From NCBI RefSeq assembly GCF_008638345.1, contig NZ_VTVA01000001.1:186001-250000 (forward strand): 64,000 nucleotides of DNA, given 5' to 3'. The stretch comes from Pseudomonas saliphila (GTDB lineage Bacteria > Pseudomonadota > Gammaproteobacteria > Pseudomonadales > Pseudomonadaceae). How positions within the stretch are numbered: position 1 is the stretch's first letter; each line of letters starts with the position of its first letter. The notes below the pieces were generated by a model that did not search any database, had not been told where the DNA came from, and saw nothing but the letters and a program-made list of their open reading frames with translations. The position numbers and the translations under genes were made by a program. This document shows positions 57,231 through 64,000 of this stretch, one piece after another.

Positions 57231-58326
57231 TCATAGCCCCTGCTTGAGGCTCGCCTCGATAAATTCATCGAGGTCACCATCGAGCACCGCGTTGCAGTTA
57301 CTGTTCTCGATCCCGGTACGCAAATCCTTGATCCGCGACTGATCGAGCACATAGGAGCGTATCTGATGACCCCAACCAATGTCGGCCTTGGTGTCTTCCA
57401 TCGCCTGCGCGGCCGCGTTGCGCTTCTGCATTTCCAGCTCATAGAGCTTGGCGCGCAGCATCTTCATCGCAGTGTCACGGTTGGCGTGCTGTGAGCGCTG
57501 GTTCTGGCAACTGACCACGGTATTGGTCGGCACGTGGGTGATACGGATGGCTGAGTCGGTGGTATTCACGTGCTGACCGCCCGCGCCGGATGAGCGGTAA
57601 GTGTCCACGCGCAGATCGGAGGGATTGATATCGATCTCGATGTCATCATCAATTTCGGGGGAGACAAACACCGCCGAAAAGGATGTATGACGGCGATTGC
57701 CGGAGTCGTAGGGGCTCTTGCGCACCAGGCGATGGACGCCGATTTCGGTGCGCAGCCAACCAAAGGCGTATTCGCCCTTGATGTGCACGGTCGCACTCTT
57801 GATACCAGCGACCTCTGCAGCCGACAGCTCGATAATCTCGGTCTCGAAGCCGCGCTGATCGGCCCAGCGCAGATACATGCGCAGCAACATGTTCGCCCAG
57901 TCCTGGGCTTCGGTTCCGCCGGAACCGGCCTGGATGTCGAGATAGCAATTGTTCGGGTCCATCTCACCACTGAACATGCGGCGAAACTCGAGCTTTTCCA
58001 GGCTCAGTTGCAGGCGTTCCAGTTCAGTGACGACATCCGCTACGGCGGACTCGTCTTCTTCTTCGGCAGCCATTTCAAGCAACTCGGAGGCGTCCGCCAG
58101 GCCAACCTGCATGCCATCCAGTGTCTCGACAATTTGCGCCAGCTGCGAGCGCTCCTTGCCCAGGCTCTGCGCGCGCTCGGGATCGTTCCACACGCTGGGG
58201 TCTTCCAGCTCGCGTTCGACTTCTGTCAGGCGGTCATGCTTTTGATCGTAGTCAAAGATACCCCCTGATAGTCTCGGAGCGACTACGCAGATCTTTGATG
58301 GTATTGAGAATCGGGTTGATTTCCAT
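57231..58326 (-). CDS. prfB: Peptide chain release factor 2, with programmed +1 frameshift
   Basis: RF2 recognises UGA and UAA and triggers peptide release. The first 24 codons ([20 protein letters not shown] then RGYL) run from ATG 58326 to an in-frame TGA at 58252-58254; decoding continues in the +1 frame at DYDQKHDRL, giving 364 residues. The catalytic GGQ is in [15 protein letters not shown]. The stop-recognition tripeptide reads SPY ([15 protein letters not shown]) rather than the usual SPF. A TACAAT -10-like box lies about 30 bases upstream of the start. A frame-naive annotation would begin 8 bases upstream and give a wrong N-terminus. Confidence 0.96.
58252..58266 (-). promoter_or_regulatory. 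prfB autoregulatory frameshift site
   Basis: The minus strand reads AGGGGG, TAT, CTT, TGA, C: an internal Shine-Dalgarno three bases before the slippery CTT and the in-frame TGA. This is the classical RF2 autoregulation signal; low RF2 favours the +1 slip. Confidence 0.95.
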
Positions 58327-58583
58327 GGTGACAAGTCCCGTCAGGAAAAAGGGCGTCATTGTAGCGGAAATTACCGCAGCCGTGCAGCGTTCTCGCAGGA
58401 CACCGCGCCACCACGGTGCAACGGACCGGAGTGTATAAACAGACCCGTTCGCCTCCTCTGATTATCAGATGGCAGCCAGCACAGCGAGGCCCACCGGGCT
58501 TGATGCAGGTCAGGGAGCCTATCCATGAAATCACGCTAGACTGGGTCTATTCGCAAGCGACCATTACCCGCCAGGAGTTATTC

Positions 58584-60992
58584 GTGAGCCAGTTATTACC
58601 CGACCAGAACATCCTCGACCAGCATGCTGAAGAACACCCCGCCTTCGCCGAATGGCGCGCAGGCTATGGTGTCATTGAGCACAGTCCGGCGACCCAGGCG
58701 GCCGTATACAGATTGGCCCATCAACTGCAGCAGAGCGGCGCGCAACCCGATCTGGACAGTGCCTACCGCATGCTCACCGCGCTTGATCGAGTGACCAGCG
58801 CCGGTCTGTGGCTGGTCGTGCACATGACCTATGCCAAACGCTGCCATCCGGACGGCACTAAGCTCAACGCCGAGGACTTCAAGCGCAATCCCGAAGGCCA
58901 TACCGGCGGTGCCCTGAATATGGTGCCTGGCTACGCCGCCTATCTGGCCTTGAACAATCTGACCGGCAGCACCCGCAGCTGGCTGATGGGTCAGGGTCAT
59001 TGCGTAGCGGCGATCGACGCATTGAACATCCTCACCGGCAACCTTCACCCCGAACAGGCCGAACGCTACGGCGAAGATGGCGGGCTTGACCGCCTGCTGA
59101 AGGATTTCTACGGATACGCCCAGCAACCCGATGGCCGCCCTGCCGCGCCACTGGGCAGTCACGTCAATCCATACACTGCCGGCGGCATCATTGAAGGCGG
59201 CTATCTCGGCTTCGCCGAATTGCTTTACGCTCATATGCCGCTGCCGGGCGAGAAGCTGGTGGCCTTCCTCTCCGACGGTGCCGCTGAAGAACAGCGCGGC
59301 AGCGACTGGATACCCCGCTGGTGGCGCGCAGAGGACTGCGGCATGGCGTTGCCGGTGATGATTGCCAACGGTCGGCGTATTGAACAGCGCACCGAACTCG
59401 GCACCGTGAAGGGTCTGGATGGTTTCGTCGAGCATCTGACCGCCTGCGGCTTCGACCCGATACGCTTTGACGGCCGCGATCCAGCAGCTTTTGTTTGCAC
59501 ACTGTACGAAATGGAGCAGCGACTTGATCGTCGGGTCGAGGAACATCAACGCGGTCTGCTCAAGTATCCCCTGCCCATCCCCTATGCCATCGCCGAGACC
59601 ACCAAGGGTTTCGGCTTCTATGGCGCCGGGGAAAACGCCGCCCACAACCTGCCCTTGCCCGGCAATCCGCGGCATGACGAAGCCGCACGCAGCCTGTTCA
59701 ATCAGCACGCCGGCAAACTCTGGGTCAGTCCCGAGCAGCTAGAGCAGTCCCGGGATCTGCTGACGCGACACGCCCAACAGGGCCGACCACTGGAACGCGA
59801 CCATGCACTGGCCAAGCGTCACCCAAAAACGCCGGTGCTGCCCGAGCCCGAGTGGATGAGCGAACCGGCCTCGCCGATGCTGGCAGTGGACCGATTCTTC
59901 GTCAGCATGACCGAAGCCAATCCCGGCCTGCGCGCCCGCGTCGGCAATCCGGACGAGCTGGCCAGTAACAAGCTGGGCGGCGTACTGCGTGCGCTCAAGC
60001 ACCGGGTGAGCGATCCGGAAAGCGACCTGGAAGCGATTGATGGGCGGATCATCACCGTACTCAATGAAGAGGCTGTGGTGTCGGCGTGCCTGGGTAACAA
60101 GGCCGGCCTGAACCTGGTCGCCAGCTATGAAGCCTTTTGCGTGAAAATGCTCGGCGCGGTGCGTCAAGATATTATCTTCGCCCGGCATCGCAAGGAAGTT
60201 GGCCGTCCCGCTGCCTGGCTGGGCTTTCCGGTCATTGCCACCTCCCATACCTGGGAAAACGGCAAGAACGAACAATCCCACCAGGACACCACCTTCTGCG
60301 AAGCGCTGCTCGGGGAAATGCACGATGTCATGCGCGTCGTGCTCACCGCTGATTACAACAGCACCCTGGCGGTACTGCCGAGCATCTATACCGAACGCGG
60401 CCGACTGAGCTGCATGGTGATTGCCAAACGCGACCAGCCCTCACGTTTCACCCCCGAGCAGGCGGTCCAGCTAGCCGAACAGGGTGCGCTGGTGTTTGAG
60501 GAACATCAGGGCAACGGCGAGGCCGTGTTACTGATCGCCTGCGGTGCCTATCAGATGGGTGCCATGCAGCGCGCCGCCGAACGTCTGACAGCGCACAACG
60601 TCAGCTGGCGTCTGGTGTATCTGCAGGAGCCCGGCCGTTTTGCCATTCCCCGCGATACGCTCGAAGCAGAATACGCAGCCAGCGCGGAACTGATTCAGCT
60701 GATCTTCCCTAGTAAATATCCGCGCCGCATCATGCTCACCCACATGCGTCCTGAAGTGTTCCGCGGTCACCTGCACAACCTGCTACCCGATCCACAACAC
60801 AGTCGCGTACTCGGCTACATAAACCGCGGCGGCACGCTGGATGAAGCCGGCATGCTGTTCACCAACCGCTCCAGCTGGGCCCATGTCGTCGCCGCGGCAG
60901 CCGAGGTCAGTGACATAGACCCCGCCCAGTGGCTGGAAGACGAGGAACTGAAAGCAGTACAGGGCCAGGGTAGCCCGAGCATATTGCGATAG
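58584..60992 (+). CDS. Divergent phosphoketolase-like thiamine-diphosphate enzyme
   Basis: An 802-residue protein with the layout of xylulose-5-phosphate/fructose-6-phosphate phosphoketolases: MGQGHCVA (135-142) in place of the canonical GPGHGGP, GSHVNPYTAGGIIEGGYLGF (191-210) with H193, a thiamine-diphosphate loop SDGAAEEQRGS (230-240, S where GDG is usual) ending at N262 (ANGRRI), then SYEAFCVKML and SHTWENGKNEQSHQDTTF. The fold is clear, the reaction is not. I recall public annotations naming such proteins 'xylulose 5-phosphate 3-epimerase', which I cannot verify. AGGAG lies 7 bases before the GTG at 58584; longer in-frame starts lack such support. Monocistronic by layout. Confidence 0.82.
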   Translation: MSQLLPDQNILDQHAEEHPAFAEWRAGYGVIEHSPATQAAVYRLAHQLQQSGAQPDLDSAYRMLTALDRVTSAGLWLVVHMTYAKRCHPDGTKLNAEDFKRNPEGHTGGALNMVPGYAAYLALNNLTGSTRSWLMGQGHCVAAIDALNILTGNLHPEQAERYGEDGGLDRLLKDFYGYAQQPDGRPAAPLGSHVNPYTAGGIIEGGYLGFAELLYAHMPLPGEKLVAFLSDGAAEEQRGSDWIPRWWRAEDCGMALPVMIANGRRIEQRTELGTVKGLDGFVEHLTACGFDPIRFDGRDPAAFVCTLYEMEQRLDRRVEEHQRGLLKYPLPIPYAIAETTKGFGFYGAGENAAHNLPLPGNPRHDEAARSLFNQHAGKLWVSPEQLEQSRDLLTRHAQQGRPLERDHALAKRHPKTPVLPEPEWMSEPASPMLAVDRFFVSMTEANPGLRARVGNPDELASNKLGGVLRALKHRVSDPESDLEAIDGRIITVLNEEAVVSACLGNKAGLNLVASYEAFCVKMLGAVRQDIIFARHRKEVGRPAAWLGFPVIATSHTWENGKNEQSHQDTTFCEALLGEMHDVMRVVLTADYNSTLAVLPSIYTERGRLSCMVIAKRDQPSRFTPEQAVQLAEQGALVFEEHQGNGEAVLLIACGAYQMGAMQRAAERLTAHNVSWRLVYLQEPGRFAIPRDTLEAEYAASAELIQLIFPSKYPRRIMLTHMRPEVFRGHLHNLLPDPQHSRVLGYINRGGTLDEAGMLFTNRSSWAHVVAAAAEVSDIDPAQWLEDEELKAVQGQGSPSILR

Positions 60993-61000
60993 ATGTACCG

Positions 61001-61027
61001 GGTTTCGTCGCCGCGGGCGACGAAACC
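61001..61027. terminator. Strong hairpin between convergent genes
   Basis: GGTTTCGTCGCC and GGCGACGAAACC pair perfectly over 12 bases with a 3-base loop, 8 bases past the phosphoketolase-like stop and 14 before the end of the GGDEF-EAL gene. It probably ends both transcripts although T runs are lacking. Confidence 0.7.
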
Positions 61028-61040
61028 TGTCAGGTCCGGA

Positions 61041-63332
61041 TTAGACTTCCTCGCCAACGATGCCTTCCACAAGCACCTCAACATCCAACCCCGCCAGCGT
61101 ATTCAACACCGGCTTGATCATGCTGGCCGATAGCGGGCGGCTGAACCAGTAGCCCTGGATATAGTGGCAACCTTCGGTGCTGAGAAAATCCATTTGTTCG
61201 ATGGTTTCGATGCCTTCGGCGATCACGTCCATGCTCAGGCCGTGGCCCAGACCGATGATTGCGCGGCTGATGGCGCGCAGGCGTTCGTCATCCGGGGCGC
61301 GGGAGATGAAGCTTTTGTCGACCTTGATGATATGCAGCGGATAGCGATGCAGATAGCCGAGTGAGGAGAATCCGGTGCCGAAATCATCGAGGGCAATCCG
61401 GATGCCCAGACTTTCCAGTTCACGCAGCGTGGCCAGGGTATCGGGGCCGTCCTGCATGAGCAGGCTTTCGGTTATTTCCAGCACCAGGCTGCTCGCCGGG
61501 AAGCCGGTTTCCTCCAGTATCGCGGCGACCGTGCCGGCGAAGTTATCCTCTCGCAGCTGACGGCTGGACAGGTTGACCGAGCAGCGCAGCGCAGGATGAC
61601 CGTTTCCGTGCCACTCAAGCACCTGGGTGCAGGCCTGGCGCAGCACCCAGGCACCTACTTCGACGATCTGTCCGGAGTCTTCGAGGGCGGGGATGAATTC
61701 ATCCGGCGCGATCATCTTGCCGTTACGCCACCAGCGCAGCAGCGCCTCGACGCCGATGACGCTGGAGCTGTCGCCCTCTACCTTGACGATCGGCTGATAG
61801 TAGAGCTCGAATTGCTTGCGGTTCAGCGCCTCGCTGAGGGCGTTTTCCAATTCCAGGCGATGGTGAACTTCCTGCTGCAAACTTTCGCTGTACAGCGCCA
61901 GCTGCGACTTGCCGAAGGTCTTGGCCCGGTATAGCGCCAGATCAGCCTCACGCAGCGCATCCTGCTCCTGATCATGCCCCTTGAGCGGGGCCAGACCGAT
62001 ACTGGCGGTGACCGTCAGGCGTCGCTCACCAATCAGCAAGGGCGACAACAGCCCCTGCATGATGCGCTTGGCGACGTTTTCCGCATCACCCGGCTCGGCC
62101 ATGTCGTTGAGCAACACGACAAATTCGTCGCCGCCGAATCGACACAGATGATCGCCCGGTCGCAGGCAACGTTCGATCCGCGCCGCGACCTCAATCAGCA
62201 CCTGATCACCGACCTGGTGGCCGAGACTGTCATTGATCAGCTTGAATCGATCCAGATCGATAAACAGCACCGCTGCGTGCCGCGCGCCGGGCTTGGCCTG
62301 TCGTTGCAATGCCTGCAACAGCAGTTGATTCATGCGCTCGCGATTCGGCAGATTGGTCAGCGGATCATGCAAGGTGGCGTGCGCCAGCTCCTGCTCGGCG
62401 GTCTTGCGAATGTGAATATCGGTCAGAGAGCCGGACAGCAGACGGTCGCCATGGTGATCCAGAGTTGCCTCACCACGCACCAAAACCCAGCGATACTCCC
62501 CCTGGGCATGCCGTAACTGACACTCGATCTTGAGTTCGGACCGATAGCCTTCCAGATGCGCCATGACCGACGCCTTGAAGCCGCTGCGCTGGCTCTCCGG
62601 GAGCATGTACAACCACTCGGCCAGATTGGTCGGCGCCTGGCCGGGATCGAGTCCAAGCACGGTCAACCAGCGCTCGGAGACGTCGAGCCGATCCTCTGTG
62701 ACATGCCACTCCCAGATGCCATCATTGGTGCCATGCATGGCGCGGGCGTAGCGCGTCTGGCTTTCCTCCAGGGCGAGCTGACTGGCGGCAGAATAGGTAT
62801 CAACCGCCAGCGTCATATCGAAGAACACCACCTTGAGCAGGCAGCTGAACAGGCGATGCACCAGCTCCGGCTGCGCCGGCCAGCGCTCGCGCAGCTGTGC
62901 GTGCATGAAATCCAGATAGAAATGGTAGCTGGCCAATGACACGCTCTGACCCAGCCCGACGCTCTCGTGAGTAATACCAACGAGCAGGCGCAGCCGCACA
63001 TACTGCATGTCGTAGGGGCCACGCAGCATCTGCTGATAATAGTGCCGCTGCTGATCCTTCAGCCGTACCAGCATGCCGGGGCGATTGAGCAAACCTGCGG
63101 CATGGGGAAACTGCAGCAGATGCTCGTGCAGCGCATCGATACATCGCACATGCACGGCTTCCAGCTCAGGCAGATACCCCGACAGCGCGCTGATGCTTTG
63201 CTCATCCAGCAGCAACAGGCGCAGCCGTGTACGGATATCACCCGCATTCAGGCCGAGATGGTTCTGCATTCCCTTCAGACGTTTCTTCAAGTCAGGCAAG
63301 ACCTGGCTCTCCCTGGTATCAAACACCATCAT
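61041..63332 (-). CDS. Globin-coupled PAS-GGDEF-EAL c-di-GMP signalling protein
   Basis: A 763-residue soluble protein. Residues about 25-180 look like a sensor globin: RLLVGITHESVGL places H122 as the proximal heme ligand. A PAS domain follows (about 192-312, GTNDGIWEWHV), then GGDEF with an intact FGGDEFV (400-404) and the inhibitory RxxD site RPGD (391-394), then EAL with VEALLRW (529-531), NLSSRQL, EITESLL, DDFGTGFSSLGY and AEGIET. Both catalytic signatures are intact, so it could make or degrade c-di-GMP in response to O2, CO or NO. Ligand and net activity are inferred. Two adjacent ATGs (63332, 63329) are possible starts. Confidence 0.9.
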   Translation of the reverse strand: MMVFDTRESQVLPDLKKRLKGMQNHLGLNAGDIRTRLRLLLLDEQSISALSGYLPELEAVHVRCIDALHEHLLQFPHAAGLLNRPGMLVRLKDQQRHYYQQMLRGPYDMQYVRLRLLVGITHESVGLGQSVSLASYHFYLDFMHAQLRERWPAQPELVHRLFSCLLKVVFFDMTLAVDTYSAASQLALEESQTRYARAMHGTNDGIWEWHVTEDRLDVSERWLTVLGLDPGQAPTNLAEWLYMLPESQRSGFKASVMAHLEGYRSELKIECQLRHAQGEYRWVLVRGEATLDHHGDRLLSGSLTDIHIRKTAEQELAHATLHDPLTNLPNRERMNQLLLQALQRQAKPGARHAAVLFIDLDRFKLINDSLGHQVGDQVLIEVAARIERCLRPGDHLCRFGGDEFVVLLNDMAEPGDAENVAKRIMQGLLSPLLIGERRLTVTASIGLAPLKGHDQEQDALREADLALYRAKTFGKSQLALYSESLQQEVHHRLELENALSEALNRKQFELYYQPIVKVEGDSSSVIGVEALLRWWRNGKMIAPDEFIPALEDSGQIVEVGAWVLRQACTQVLEWHGNGHPALRCSVNLSSRQLREDNFAGTVAAILEETGFPASSLVLEITESLLMQDGPDTLATLRELESLGIRIALDDFGTGFSSLGYLHRYPLHIIKVDKSFISRAPDDERLRAISRAIIGLGHGLSMDVIAEGIETIEQMDFLSTEGCHYIQGYWFSRPLSASMIKPVLNTLAGLDVEVLVEGIVGEEV

Positions 63333-63402
63333 GCGACTGCTTACGGCTTACCGTTTCGCTCAGATTTGTGAAGCATTACACATAACTGTCTCATCATAAA
63401 AT

Positions 63403-64000
63403 CTAATTACTGACCCTCCGGTCACCGCCGCGTACGCGTTTTTCCAGCTCCAGCACCGCCAGCACAACCACACCCGCAGCACCCGGAATCAGCAACAGAG
63501 GAATACTCAACGCTGCCGACTCAAACAAGGTGTGCATCACGCCAACATAGGTAAAGACCAGCTGTAATAGCGTCACCAGTACCACCACAATCCATACCGC
63601 CGGCGTGCCCAGCATCCCGCGCAGGGTTAGCGATGCGCTGTCCAGATAACGCACTGCAAACAGGTAGAACACTTCCATCGCGACCAGCGTATTGACCGCC
63701 AATGTGCGGGCGACTTCGCTGCTGTAGCCGGCCTGCACCGCCCACTGGAAACTGGCGAAAATACCCGCCAGAAACAGCAGCGACACCAGCACGATGCGCC
63801 ATACCAGAAAACTGTTCAGCAGCGATTCACCGCTACTGCGCGGCGGTTTTTCCATCACGGTGGGCTCGGCCGGCTCGAAGGCCAGTCCCATCGCCAGCAC
63901 CACGGAGCTGACCAGATTGACCCAGAGAATCTGTAAAGCGGTTATCGGCAGGGTGAGCCCGATCAATAGGGCCACGATCAAACTGGCCGCTTCGCCGCCA
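63403..64000 (-). CDS. Cation-transporting P-type ATPase, C-terminal part only
   Basis: The visible 198 residues are the C-terminal membrane domain of a P2-type ATPase (Ca2+/Mg2+/Na+ class). It begins GGEAASLIVALLIGLTLPI, matching transmembrane helix 5 with its ion-binding Glu, then LQILWVNLVSSVVLAMGLA (helix 6 region), and about four more membrane segments before a basic tail (LEKRVRGGDRR). The phosphorylation and nucleotide domains lie beyond the right edge, so the transported ion cannot be told. The 3' end is 71 bases from the start of the GGDEF-EAL gene on the same strand. Confidence 0.88.
   Translation of the reverse strand, partial: GGEAASLIVALLIGLTLPITALQILWVNLVSSVVLAMGLAFEPAEPTVMEKPPRSSGESLLNSFLVWRIVLVSLLFLAGIFASFQWAVQAGYSSEVARTLAVNTLVAMEVFYLFAVRYLDSASLTLRGMLGTPAVWIVVVLVTLLQLVFTYVGVMHTLFESAALSIPLLLIPGAAGVVVLAVLELEKRVRGGDRRVSN

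Overview
The window is about 62-65% GC by eye, densely coded and almost entirely chromosomal core. Gene content and order point to a gammaproteobacterium of the Pseudomonadaceae. The markers are algU-mucA-mucB-mucC-mucD next to nadB and lepA, gacS divergent from cysM, the cysM-rlmD-relA-mazG order, frr-pyrH-tsf-rpsB divergent from map-glnD-dapC, and a GlnD, RelA and LepA close to Pseudomonas versions. The exact genus is an inference; a Halopseudomonas/P. pertucinogena-type organism would fit. I see no rRNA, tRNA, CRISPR, insertion sequence, prophage or plasmid genes.

Layout. 1-3.0 kb (minus): translation and nucleotide genes frr (cut by the window edge), pyrH, tsf, rpsB. 3.3-14.5 kb (mostly plus): map, glnD, dapC, an ArsC/Spx-like protein, dapD, then tcdA (minus), rlmF, dapE, rlmA, an unknown gene and trxC. 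Three lysine/peptidoglycan genes (dapC, dapD, dapE) lie here. 14.6-19.1 kb (minus): a four-gene Gld-type ABC export cluster (ATPase, permease, GldG-like auxiliary protein, DUF4340 protein). 19.5-28.1 kb: plsB, rsmJ, a small unknown gene, tsaB, adk, ppc and a small conserved gene. 28.1-36.3 kb: the stringent-response operon cysM-rlmD-relA-mazG, divergent from the hybrid sensor kinase gacS. 36.3-43.0 kb (minus): lepA-lepB-DUF4845-rnc-era-recO-pdxJ-acpS, many of them with 4-8 base overlaps. 43.2-47.3 kb (minus): the envelope-stress sigma factor AlgU and its MucABC/MucD regulators, preceded by two AlgU-type promoter matches. 47.6-55.2 kb: nadB, ygfX, sdhE, ygfZ, an HDOD gene, an enoyl-CoA hydratase, ung, a membrane protein, and a QEGLA-motif protein carrying a metallopeptidase-like HExxxH motif. 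55.6-64 kb: lysS, prfB with its programmed frameshift, a divergent phosphoketolase-like enzyme, a globin-coupled GGDEF-EAL protein, and the C-terminal end of a P-type cation ATPase.

The genes are mainly housekeeping: translation and its quality control, rRNA/tRNA modification (rlmF, rlmA, rsmJ, rlmD, tsaB, tcdA, ygfZ), lysine and NAD synthesis, and protein secretion, combined with three global regulatory systems (GacS, RelA/ppGpp, AlgU/Muc) and one predicted gas-responsive c-di-GMP protein.

The least ordinary DNA is the 389-base gap at 55,202-55,590. It holds two copies, in opposite orientation, of a roughly 55-base core made of two small hairpins. Each core sits inside a longer stem whose arms are 22-27 bases, unrelated in sequence between the copies, yet self-complementary within each copy. 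Other points worth a look are the phosphoketolase-like enzyme with altered motifs, the MATCAP-like metallopeptidase signature, a Tyr in place of Phe in the RF2 stop-recognition tripeptide, and the Gld-type ABC operon with a strong leader hairpin.
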